From Acidimicrobiaceae bacterium (GTDB taxonomy: Bacteria; Actinomycetota; Acidimicrobiia; Acidimicrobiales; Ilumatobacteraceae): DNA of 5,167 nucleotides. The notes below the pieces were generated by a model that saw nothing but the letters and a program-made list of their open reading frames with translations, was not told where the DNA came from and ran no database searches. The DNA lies in contig PBWL01000069.1 of assembly GCA_002727235.1 (NCBI GenBank), positions 1 through 5,167 of the forward strand, in the 5' to 3' direction. Positions within the stretch are counted from its first letter, which is position 1; every line of letters begins with the position of its first letter. Positions 1 to 5,167 of this stretch are shown in pieces. The translations under genes were made by a program, and so were the position numbers.

Positions 1-584
1 AGCCAGGCCAGGTCCTCGTCGCTGAGCTTGAAAATATCGACATGGCGCATCATCCGTCGCAGGCGCGCGATATAGCCGTCGCGATCGGCAATCAGGCCGG
101 GCCGCACATTCGGGTCAAGCGAGGTCATGATCCCGCGGCTGCGACAATCGGCAAAAAACGCCTCCCATGTATCGGCGTCGTCCCCTTCGATAAGGCCAAG
201 TGACCCGACATGAAACAGCTTCGTTTCTGCCGGCATGTCATTGTGAAGCGCCCGTTTGGTGACCTGCCGTTCGGCGGTGCCGTTGCGGTGAAAGGCATAT
301 GAGGGAATACCGTCGGTGATCGAGACGACCGCAAGCGATGTCGGCTGAGGCACGCGGTCGGCGGCGAGCGTAACTTTGCTTTCCAGCAGGCGTTCGGCAA
401 GAAGCGCACCAAGCGCGTCGTCCGACACCGGCGTGAGATAGGCCACCTTCTGGCCCTGGCGTCCGGATGCCATGGCGACATTGAACGGCGAGCCGCCCGG
501 ATTGGCGACATATTGCGGCAGCCCGTTGGCCGCAGCCGCTCCAGACACGAGGTCTATCAGGTTCTCGCCACCGATCGAAATCAT
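1..584 (-). CDS. PfkB-family sugar kinase, fructokinase-like (partial, C-terminus off the left edge)
   Basis: This gene encodes a ribokinase-fold (PfkB) cytoplasmic kinase that would phosphorylate a sugar with ATP; fructose is the likeliest substrate by resemblance. Visible are 194 complete codons of a family usually about 300 residues long. The N-terminus reads MISIGGENLIDLV, typical of fructokinases. The first PfkB signature lies at about residues 28-44 (NPGGSPFNVAMASG), DPNVRP is at 157-162, and KLSDEDLAWL reaches the window edge. The catalytic GAGD motif near the C-terminus is outside the window, so activity cannot be judged. ATG at 584 is preferred: AAGGG lies 8 nt upstream and the protein starts directly on the first strand. 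A GTG codon immediately before it (587) is an alternative, and the ATG at 589 meets a stop at once. It is divergent from the lactonase gene at 748. It could instead phosphorylate KDG made by UxuA, but DPNVRP and the N-terminus look more fructokinase-like. Confidence 0.9.
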   Translation of the reverse strand, partial: MISIGGENLIDLVSGAAAANGLPQYVANPGGSPFNVAMASGRQGQKVAYLTPVSDDALGALLAERLLESKVTLAADRVPQPTSLAVVSITDGIPSYAFHRNGTAERQVTKRALHNDMPAETKLFHVGSLGLIEGDDADTWEAFFADCRSRGIMTSLDPNVRPGLIADRDGYIARLRRMMRHVDIFKLSDEDLAW

Positions 585-747
585 CACATCTACCCTTCGG
601 GTCTTCTGTTGCGGGCCGTCTTGTGATGCGGCCTCCCATCCTCCTATGATGCATCGTGGCGGTGAGCAACGGCAAGTAGGTTGATGCCTGAAACTAGCTG
701 GAATCTGCGCACCGCACACATCGTTGCACCATGCCAGAGGCAGGATT
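585..747. promoter_or_regulatory. Divergent intergenic region between the sugar kinase and the lactonase
   Basis: This 163-bp gap separates two divergently transcribed genes and must hold both promoters unless they are read from elsewhere. On the minus strand a weak sigma-70-like pair is visible: TTGCCG (675-670), an 18-bp spacer, then CATCAT (651-646), each hexamer matching the consensus at 4 of 6 positions. A perfect 8-bp palindrome, GATGCATC (648-655), overlaps that putative -10 and could be the core of a repressor site. I found no convincing -35/-10 pair for the plus-strand gene; TTGATG at 681-686 has no good -10 at the right distance. No open reading frame here looks real. The regulatory role follows from position; the individual elements are guesses. 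Confidence 0.45.
736..740 (+). promoter_or_regulatory. Ribosome binding site that sets the lactonase start
   Basis: AGAGG lies 7 nt before the ATG at 748. The reading frame is open from a TTG at 724, but that start lacks such a site and would add eight residues (MHHARGRI) not expected in this family, whose members begin close to the metal-binding HxH motif. The ATG at 748 is therefore chosen. Confidence 0.6.
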
Positions 748-1587
748 ATGAAGATTGACGCCCATCATCATTTCTGGAACCCGGCACGCGGCGATTACGG
801 CTGGATGCCAGAAGATAACGCAACGCTGTTTCGGGCCTATGGTCCTGCTGATCTAGCGCCGTTTCTGACGGCTACCGGAATCACCCATACGGTTCTGGTA
901 CAGGCAGCACCAAGCATCGAGGAAAGCGAGTATATGCTAGGCATCGCAGACGCCGCGCCGCATGTCGCTGCCGTCACCGGCTGGGTGGATTTCGAAAATC
1001 CTGCACATTCACACCATCTCGAGCGACTGGCGGCGCATCCGAAATTCAGGGGTGTCAGACCGATGATTCAGGACATTCCCGACGATAATTGGATGCTGCG
1101 CGATGATATCCGGTGGGCCTTCGAGGCTGTTACCGCTCTCAACCTGCGGTTCGAGGCGCTGGGCCTGCCGCGCCATATCGAGAATTTCATCACCCTTTTC
1201 GGCCGCCATCCCGGCATGAAAGTGGTGATCGACCACTGCATGAAGCCCGATATTGCCAATCATTCATCGGGCGGGTTCAAAAGCTGGGCCGACGGCATGG
1301 CAAGGCTGGCAGGAGAGACCTCGGCATTCTGTAAACTGTCCGGGGTGATCACCGAGGCCGCCTCCAGCTGGACGGTTGATGACCTCAGACCCTATGTCGA
1401 CCATGTGATCTCGGTATTTGGCGCCAACCGTGTCATGTGGGGGTCCGACTGGCCTGTCTGCCGCCTTGCCGGCGAATATGCGGACTGGCACGGCGCGGCA
1501 CAGGCGCTGACGGCAGGGCTCGGCGATTCCGAAAACGCCGCCATCTACGGCCGGACCGCCAACCTGTTCTATGACCTAGGGCTGTAG
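748..1587 (+). CDS. Amidohydrolase-family sugar lactonase (L-fuconolactonase / L-rhamnonolactonase type)
   Basis: This 279-residue protein is a predicted cytoplasmic, metal-dependent TIM-barrel hydrolase of the amidohydrolase_2 group (COG3618). Characterised members open sugar lactones such as L-fucono- or L-rhamnonolactone to the acids. Visible marks: the N-terminal metal motif HHHFW (H6 and H8 form HxH), GVRPMIQ at 102-108, VIDHCMKP at 160-167 with H163, CKLSGV at 195-200, and the C-terminal MWGSDWPV at 230-237, whose D234 is the expected catalytic or metal-site aspartate. Length matches the family (about 275-290). No signal peptide or membrane segment is seen. It is divergent from the sugar kinase and converges on the uxuA operon with a 5-bp gap. 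The family also holds lactonases for other compounds, such as pyrone dicarboxylate and sulfomuconolactone hydrolases, so the substrate is open; the neighbours favour a sugar lactone. Confidence 0.9.
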   Translation: MKIDAHHHFWNPARGDYGWMPEDNATLFRAYGPADLAPFLTATGITHTVLVQAAPSIEESEYMLGIADAAPHVAAVTGWVDFENPAHSHHLERLAAHPKFRGVRPMIQDIPDDNWMLRDDIRWAFEAVTALNLRFEALGLPRHIENFITLFGRHPGMKVVIDHCMKPDIANHSSGGFKSWADGMARLAGETSAFCKLSGVITEAASSWTVDDLRPYVDHVISVFGANRVMWGSDWPVCRLAGEYADWHGAAQALTAGLGDSENAAIYGRTANLFYDLGL

Positions 1588-1599
1588 GTGCGTCAGCCC
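1579..1599. terminator. Hairpin spanning two convergent stop codons (possible weak bidirectional terminator)
   Basis: GGGCTG (1579-1584) pairs perfectly with CAGCCC (1594-1599) around a 9-nt loop. The loop holds most of the lactonase TAG stop (1585-1587), and the minus-strand TGA stop (1593-1595) straddles the loop and the stem. No T-run follows on either strand, so it does not meet the usual rho-independent pattern. It is the only stem I can see between the two convergent transcription units. A 6-bp stem in GC-rich DNA can arise by chance. Confidence 0.25.
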
Positions 1600-2318
1600 G
1601 TGATTCCGAGATAGACGGTCTGCACGCAATCCTCTTCGAGAAGGGGGTTGTGGAACACCACCTCTTCGGCGCGCGCGCTCGGGAACTGCGTGGCAAGCCG
1701 GGCGACGAACGCCTGATCCGGCGGATCGTTCGACCAGAGCGCGAAAATGCCCTCGCCGGTCAGGCTTTTCGCCAGCCTTGCCAACCCTTCCTTGCTGTAG
1801 AAATCGGCATGTGACGGGTTCAGGTGGAAATCCGGGCTGTGATCGATATCGAGGAAGATGCCGTCGAACCGGCGGCCCGGCGCCTGCGGGTCGAACCCGT
1901 CACCGCCCCGCGCCAGGGCAAAGAAATCGGCTTCGATGAAACGGCATCGCGGGTCGTCCGCCAGACGCCTGCCAACGGGCAGGATGCCGGCCTCGTGCCA
2001 TCCGATCAGCGGCGCCAGATATTCGACCACGGCCAGCGACCTCGCCGCCTTTGAGCGCAGCACCGCATCCGCCGTGTAGCCGAGCCCCAACCCGCCGACG
2101 AGAATGTCGGCATCTGTTCGTCCGGCAGCCTCGAGCAGCGCCATCGGAATGGTGGCTAGCGCAATTTCGGATGCCGTGAACATGTCAGACATCAGATGCT
2201 CGTCATTCAGGATGACCTCGACTACGTCACGGTCGAGCTTCAGGATTTTGCGACGCCGCAGGATCAGCTCGCCAAGCGCCGTCTGCTGGTAATCCAGCTC
2301 TTCAAACAATCCCGACAT
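1593..2318 (-). CDS. Spermidine-synthase-like SAM-fold protein, third gene of the uxuA operon
   Basis: This 241-residue protein has a Rossmann-type SAM/decarboxylated-SAM fold and resembles proteins commonly annotated as spermidine synthase (SpeE-like). A nucleotide-binding loop VGGLGLGYT lies at 74-82, an acidic strand end VVEY at 97-100 (E99), EADFF at 129-133, DGIFLDIDHSP at 152-162, and a late WSNDPPD at 195-201. True polyamine synthases carry GGGDG in the loop and a D(S/T)(S/T)DP catalytic motif. Here these read GGLGLG and DIDHSP, so aminopropyl transfer is doubtful; it may be a methyltransferase or have another role. ATG at 2318 lies 3 nt after the SDR stop, with no clear Shine-Dalgarno sequence, which suggests translational coupling. 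It ends 5 bp from the convergent lactonase stop. The fold is well supported; the reaction is unknown and any link to sugar metabolism is inferred from linkage only. Confidence 0.85.
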   Translation of the reverse strand: MSGLFEELDYQQTALGELILRRRKILKLDRDVVEVILNDEHLMSDMFTASEIALATIPMALLEAAGRTDADILVGGLGLGYTADAVLRSKAARSLAVVEYLAPLIGWHEAGILPVGRRLADDPRCRFIEADFFALARGGDGFDPQAPGRRFDGIFLDIDHSPDFHLNPSHADFYSKEGLARLAKSLTGEGIFALWSNDPPDQAFVARLATQFPSARAEEVVFHNPLLEEDCVQTVYLGITG

Positions 2319-2321
2319 CGC

Positions 2322-3107
2322 TTACACACTAAGCTGGGCTGTCAGCCCGCCGTCAATCCGCAGGTCGGTGCCGCTGATAAATCCGGCGGCGTCCGAGCAC
2401 AGATAGGCAATCAGGCTCCCCGTCTCTTCGGTGGTGCCGACACGTCCGACAGGGTGCGATTTCCCGAACTCGGCGATCATGTCATCGACAGTTTTCCCGC
2501 CAGTGGCAAGCTGGCCGGCCCCGTATTCCAGAAGCGGCGTTCGGATGGATCCCGGGCTGATCGAATTGACCCTGATCCCGTCTTTGGCGCAATCCACCGC
2601 CATCGCGCGGGTCATCGCATGGACCGCGCCCTTGGAAGTCGCATAGGCGAGGACATTGTTCTGGTTGTTGTGCCCCTGAACTGAGGCGACATGCACCACC
2701 GACGCCCCGCCTGCTGCCTTCAGCAGCGGATAGAGGATATGCGAGGTGAGATAACAGGACTTCAGATTCACCGCCATGCAATGGTCCCAGTCAGCCGGGC
2801 CGGTATCCTCGACGGTGCCGTAGGTCTGCTGGCCGGCCGCATTGACCAGCGCGTGCAGGACTTCGGTTTCGCCTGCAATCTGCCCGGCCCAGCCGCGGAC
2901 CGAATCCTCGTCAGCCACATCCACCTGATGCAAGGTGATATCGAGCCCCTCGCCGGCGGCAAGCGTCGCAGCCTCGTCGTTCAGCCCGGAATCAATGCCG
3001 GCCAGGAACACCCGCGCGCCGGATCGCGCCAGATGCAGCGCCGCGCCAAGGCCAATGCCGCTGCTTCCCGTGACCGCGGCGACCTTGCCAGTGAAATCCG
3101 TCATCAT
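2322..3107 (-). CDS. Classical short-chain dehydrogenase/reductase, probable sugar or sugar-acid oxidoreductase
   Basis: This 261-residue cytoplasmic protein is a classical SDR, NAD(P)-dependent and of normal length. The cofactor loop TGSSGIG is at 13-19, DVAD at 63-66, NAAG at 89-92, N114 in AVNLK, S142 in HVASVQG, and the catalytic Y155/K159 in YATSKGA. The C-terminal SGTDLRIDGG (245-254) is also typical. The strand-2 end reads LAGIDS, with G37 where NAD-dependent members often carry Asp and with D39 two residues on, so cofactor preference cannot be called. The start is ATG 3107, which overlaps the uxuA stop as ATGA. A second in-frame ATG follows at 3104, and AGGGGGG (3120-3114) precedes 3107 by 6 nt. 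Next to uxuA it may be an SDR-type fructuronate reductase (D-mannonate oxidoreductase, as for Bacillus YjmF) or an aldose 1-dehydrogenase feeding the lactonases. The family call is firm; the substrate is unresolved. Confidence 0.92.
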   Translation of the reverse strand: MMTDFTGKVAAVTGSSGIGLGAALHLARSGARVFLAGIDSGLNDEAATLAAGEGLDITLHQVDVADEDSVRGWAGQIAGETEVLHALVNAAGQQTYGTVEDTGPADWDHCMAVNLKSCYLTSHILYPLLKAAGGASVVHVASVQGHNNQNNVLAYATSKGAVHAMTRAMAVDCAKDGIRVNSISPGSIRTPLLEYGAGQLATGGKTVDDMIAEFGKSHPVGRVGTTEETGSLIAYLCSDAAGFISGTDLRIDGGLTAQLSV

Positions 3108-4300
3108 GCCGATCCCCCCTGCCGATATGTGAGCGATGCAACAGCGCGTTCGACACCGCGCAACTCGGCCAGCCCCTTGAGCCGCCCGATGGCGGAATAG
3201 CCCGGGTTGGTCTGTTTGCCGATATCATCAAGAAGCAGATGCCCATGATCGGGGCGCATCGGGATCACGGCATCGGCACGTCCTTCCTCGCGGCGGCGCG
3301 CCTCTTCGCCAAGCAGGACCGAGATCAGCTCGACCATATCCACACCACCATCAAGATGGTCGTCCTCGAAGAAAGCGCCTGACGGCTCCATAGTGACATT
3401 GCGAAGATGCGTGAAATGAATGCGCGGAGCGAAACTTCTCGCGATGTCTATCACGTCATTGTCGGGCCGCGAGCCAAGGGATCCAGCGCAGAGCGTGATC
3501 CCGTTCGCCAGTGTCGGCACCGCATCGAACAGCGCGGCATAATCTGCCTTTGTGGACACCACGCGCGGCAGTCCGAAAAGCGAGAATGGCGGATCATCGG
3601 GGTGAAGGCAGATTCGAACGCCGCATTCTTCTGCTGCCGGACCCGCCTGTTCCAGAAAGGTGATCAGGTTCGCCTGAAGATCAGCTGCTGTCAGCCCGTC
3701 ATAATCGGCGATCGCGGCACGGATGCCCTCGCGGCCATGTGACAGTTCCGAGCCGGGCAGTCCGGCGATGATGGTGGATTCCAGCCGCTCTATCGCGGCC
3801 TTGTCCATGCTTGCATAGAGGGTCTCGGCCTGCGCGATGATCTCGGCGGTGTAATCCTTGTCGGCGTCGGCGCGGCGCAACACAAACAGATCATATGCGG
3901 CGAATTCCACAGGATCGAAACGCAGCGCCAGACCGCCGCGGCGCGCCTTCCAGCGAAGGTCGGTACGGGTCCAGTCTACCACCGGCATGAAGTTGTAACA
4001 GATGACCTCCAGCCCGTTCGCCGCGAGGTTGCGCATCGTCTGAATCCAGCTGTCGATATGCTGCGCCGCCCGATCATCGCCAATTTTGATGGCGGGATGC
4101 ACCGGAATGCTCTCTACCACCGACCATGCCAGCCCTTCTGCCTCGATGAAACTTTTGCGGGCCGCAATGTCGTCAGACTGCCAGACCTCGCCCGGGGCGG
4201 CCGCGTGAAGTGCGGTGACGATCCCGTCGGCGCCAGCCTGCCGGATATCTGAACATGTCACCGGATCATCCGGCCCGAACCAACGCCAGGTTTCAAGCAT
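3104..4300 (-). CDS. uxuA: Mannonate dehydratase
   Basis: UxuA dehydrates D-mannonate to 2-keto-3-deoxy-D-gluconate in the cytoplasm, using a divalent metal on a TIM-barrel fold. The 398 residues match the family (about 350-400). The start MLETWRWFGP is characteristic, followed by YNFMPVVDWTRTDL at 102-115. CLHPDDPP at 231-238 carries H233, CAGSLG at 271-276 carries C271, HFTHLRN at 295-301 carries H298, FFEDDH is at 310-315, and RPDHG at 349-353 carries D351. H233, C271, H298 and D351 correspond in order and approximate spacing to the His/Cys/His/Asp metal ligands I recall from the Streptococcus suis enzyme, so the active site looks intact. ATG 4300 is preceded by GGGAGG (4316-4311) at 10 nt. 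It is the first gene of a three-gene operon: its stop overlaps the SDR start by 4 bp. It is divergent from the SMP-30 lactonase gene, so the two are probably co-regulated from the shared gap. Confidence 0.95.
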   Translation of the reverse strand: MLETWRWFGPDDPVTCSDIRQAGADGIVTALHAAAPGEVWQSDDIAARKSFIEAEGLAWSVVESIPVHPAIKIGDDRAAQHIDSWIQTMRNLAANGLEVICYNFMPVVDWTRTDLRWKARRGGLALRFDPVEFAAYDLFVLRRADADKDYTAEIIAQAETLYASMDKAAIERLESTIIAGLPGSELSHGREGIRAAIADYDGLTAADLQANLITFLEQAGPAAEECGVRICLHPDDPPFSLFGLPRVVSTKADYAALFDAVPTLANGITLCAGSLGSRPDNDVIDIARSFAPRIHFTHLRNVTMEPSGAFFEDDHLDGGVDMVELISVLLGEEARRREEGRADAVIPMRPDHGHLLLDDIGKQTNPGYSAIGRLKGLAELRGVERAVASLTYRQGGSA

Positions 4301-4388
4301 ACTCTTTATACCTCCCGATCATTCGATCTTGCGCGAGCAGGAAAACCAGATCAACTCTCCCCTCGCCTTCGCCGGCGCATCGGGGCAC

Positions 4389-4404
4389 CATGGGTATTTC
4401 CATG
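4389..4404. promoter_or_regulatory. Inverted repeat CATGG-N6-CCATG, possible operator
   Basis: The arms 4389-4393 and 4400-4404 are exact reverse complements with a 6-bp centre (GTATTT). The inner part, ATGGGTATTTCCAT, loosely recalls the TTGGTATACCAA-type sites of GntR/FadR-family regulators that control hexuronate genes such as uxu in enterobacteria. The site is 22 bp before the SMP-30 start and near its ribosome site, where a repressor could act. No regulator gene is in the window, and a 5-bp arm can occur by chance. Confidence 0.25.
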
Positions 4405-4412
4405 ATGTTGAC

Positions 4413-4418
4413 GGAGGA
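4413..4418 (+). promoter_or_regulatory. Ribosome binding site of the SMP-30 lactonase gene
   Basis: GGAGGA lies 8 nt before the ATG at 4427 and fits a strong Shine-Dalgarno sequence at ideal spacing. It supports that start; the protein begins 14 residues before its first metal ligand, as expected for the family. Confidence 0.65.
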
Positions 4419-4426
4419 CCAGTGTA

Positions 4427-5167
4427 ATGGAGCCGATCTGTATCGTACCGGCAGGAGATGTCTGCGGCGAGGCCGCCACCTGGGACGCGGCCGCGAACCG
4501 GCTCTACTGGACCGATATCAACCGCTTCCTCCTGCATAGCCACGATCCTGACAACGGCGCCACGCGCACCCATCTGTTTGACCGGCCGGTCGTCGCCCTG
4601 TCACTGACGGACAGAAAGGGGTGGCTTCTGGTCGCTCTTGGCTCGCAGTTGATCCTGTTCAATCCGGAAACCGGCGCGCGTGAGGATTTGCCGGCCATGC
4701 TGGGAGGTTGGCCGGAATTGCGTTTCAATGACGGGCGAAGCGATCCCCTCGGCGCGTTCTGGATCGGATCGATGGGCAACAATGTCGGCCCGAACGGGGA
4801 AGGTCTGCCGGTCGTGGACGGCCGGGGCACACTCTACCGATACCGGCATGGCGGGCCGATGGAAGAGATCGAGACCGACATCGGCATTCCCAATACATTA
4901 TGCTGGTCACCCGACAGGCGGCATTTCTATTTTGGCGACACACTGAAGAACGAAATCCGGGTTTACGACTATGACATCGAAACCGGCGAGATCGGGCCCG
5001 GAAGACCCTTCTTCGCCGGTTTTGAGCGTGGCCTCCCCGACGGATCAGCCATGGATGGCGAGGGATATCTCTGGAATTGCCGCTATGACGGCGGCTGTGT
5101 CGTACGTGTGGCACCCGACGGCTCCATAGACCGGGTGATCGACATCCCCGCCGGCAATGTCACGACA
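4427..5167 (+). CDS. SMP-30/gluconolactonase-family sugar lactonase (partial, C-terminus off the right edge)
   Basis: This is a six-bladed beta-propeller lactonase (SMP-30/regucalcin, gluconolactonase, LRE-like group) that would hydrolyse an aldonolactone to the acid with a bound divalent metal. Visible are 247 residues of a family usually about 290-300. The expected ligand set is present: E15 in GEAATWD, R99 and N101 in RFNDGRSDP, N156 in GIPNTLCWSPD and D205 in GLPDGSAMD. These match E18, R101/N103, N154 and D204 of human SMP-30 as I recall them. YWTDI at 27-31, GAFWIGSM at 109-116 and FYFGDT at 167-172 are typical blade strands. The metal motif reads GEAATW rather than the usual GEGPxW, but the Glu is kept. 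No signal peptide is seen, so a cytoplasmic location is likely. The gene is divergent from uxuA, and such neighbours suggest it produces the aldonate (possibly D-mannonate) that UxuA consumes. The substrate is inferred only. Confidence 0.93.
   Translation, partial: MEPICIVPAGDVCGEAATWDAAANRLYWTDINRFLLHSHDPDNGATRTHLFDRPVVALSLTDRKGWLLVALGSQLILFNPETGAREDLPAMLGGWPELRFNDGRSDPLGAFWIGSMGNNVGPNGEGLPVVDGRGTLYRYRHGGPMEEIETDIGIPNTLCWSPDRRHFYFGDTLKNEIRVYDYDIETGEIGPGRPFFAGFERGLPDGSAMDGEGYLWNCRYDGGCVVRVAPDGSIDRVIDIPAGNVTT

Larger units (their letters stand above)
4301..4426. promoter_or_regulatory. Divergent promoter region between uxuA and the SMP-30 lactonase gene
   Basis: This 126-bp gap lies between two divergent start codons and should contain both promoters. 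On the minus strand TTGATC (4354-4349), a 17-bp spacer and CAAGAT (4331-4326) form a weak candidate promoter for uxuA; the -35 is fair and the -10 poor. No good plus-strand pair was found. Close to the plus-strand gene lies a perfect inverted repeat CATGG-N6-CCATG (see the separate entry). The minus-strand ribosome site GGGAGG is at 4316-4311. No plausible small gene was seen. The role is inferred from the divergent arrangement. Confidence 0.5.

Noticed and set aside
125..511. 128-codon minus-strand open frame inside the kinase
   Set aside because: It is a frame shadow of the kinase, with low-complexity Arg/Ser/Pro composition and no recognisable motif.
238..675. 145-codon open frame on the minus strand overlapping the kinase, with AGGAGG near an internal ATG
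   Set aside because: It lies in another frame of the well-supported kinase gene, is rich in Arg and Cys, and shows no family motif; the AGGAGG is too close to that ATG to act as its ribosome site.
472..684. Plus-strand 70-codon open frame antisense to the kinase start
   Set aside because: It is the antisense of the kinase N-terminus plus the gap, with no ribosome site and no recognisable domain.
732..742. Small inverted repeat TGCC-AGA-GGCA near the lactonase ribosome site
   Set aside because: A 4-bp stem with a 3-nt loop is too short to separate from chance in GC-rich DNA.
724..747. Upstream TTG start for the amidohydrolase lactonase
   Set aside because: It has no ribosome site at proper spacing and adds eight residues before the conserved N-terminus; ATG 748 fits better.
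2196..3200. Plus-strand open frames of 162 and 169 codons antisense to the SDR and the third operon gene
   Set aside because: Long antisense frames are common in GC-rich genes; the minus-strand products carry intact catalytic motifs and these do not resemble any family.
3407..3742. Plus-strand 111-codon open frame antisense to uxuA
   Set aside because: It is an antisense shadow of the uxuA metal-site region, which is clearly coding on the minus strand.
4408..4413. TTGACG resembling a -35 box before the SMP-30 gene
   Set aside because: Its -10 would fall inside the coding sequence, and the bases overlap the ribosome binding site.
4725..5114. Minus-strand 129-codon open frame opposite the SMP-30 gene
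   Set aside because: It is a very Arg-rich shadow, and the plus-strand frame has the full SMP-30 ligand set.

Overview
The window is GC-rich chromosomal DNA with dense, tightly packed genes. Codon choice and protein style suggest an alphaproteobacterium (Rhizobiales, Rhodospirillales, Rhodobacterales or a SAR116-like marine relative), but no marker gene is present and this is inference. The content is a sugar / sugar-acid catabolic locus, cut at both ends.

Layout: (1) 1-584, minus strand: N-terminal two thirds of a PfkB-family (fructokinase-like) sugar kinase, running off the left edge. (2) 585-747: 163-bp divergent regulatory gap. (3) 748-1587, plus strand: amidohydrolase of the L-fuconolactonase / L-rhamnonolactonase type. 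(4) 1593-4300, minus strand: a three-gene operon transcribed as mannonate dehydratase (uxuA, 4300 to 3104), then a classical SDR dehydrogenase (3107 to 2322), then a spermidine-synthase-like SAM-fold protein (2318 to 1593). The first pair overlaps by 4 bp (ATGA) and the second pair is 3 bp apart. (5) 4301-4426: 126-bp divergent regulatory gap. (6) 4427-5167, plus strand: SMP-30/gluconolactonase-family lactonase, running off the right edge.

How the genes may work together: two lactonases of unrelated folds, one sugar-type dehydrogenase, one aldonate dehydratase and one sugar kinase fit a route from a free sugar or uronate to 2-keto-3-deoxy-D-gluconate (KDG). Two readings are possible. The SDR may oxidise an aldose (such as D-mannose) to its lactone, a lactonase opens it, and UxuA dehydrates the mannonate. 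Alternatively the SDR may be the fructuronate reductase that supplies D-mannonate in the classical hexuronate route. The sequence alone does not decide between them. The amidohydrolase (3) and the uxuA operon (4) converge with only 5 bp between their stop codons, and a 6-bp stem spans both stops.

I saw no RNA gene, insertion sequence, CRISPR array, phage gene or tandem repeat. No wholly new system is evident. The most unusual points are the SAM-fold gene embedded in a sugar-acid operon and the pairing of two different lactonase families.
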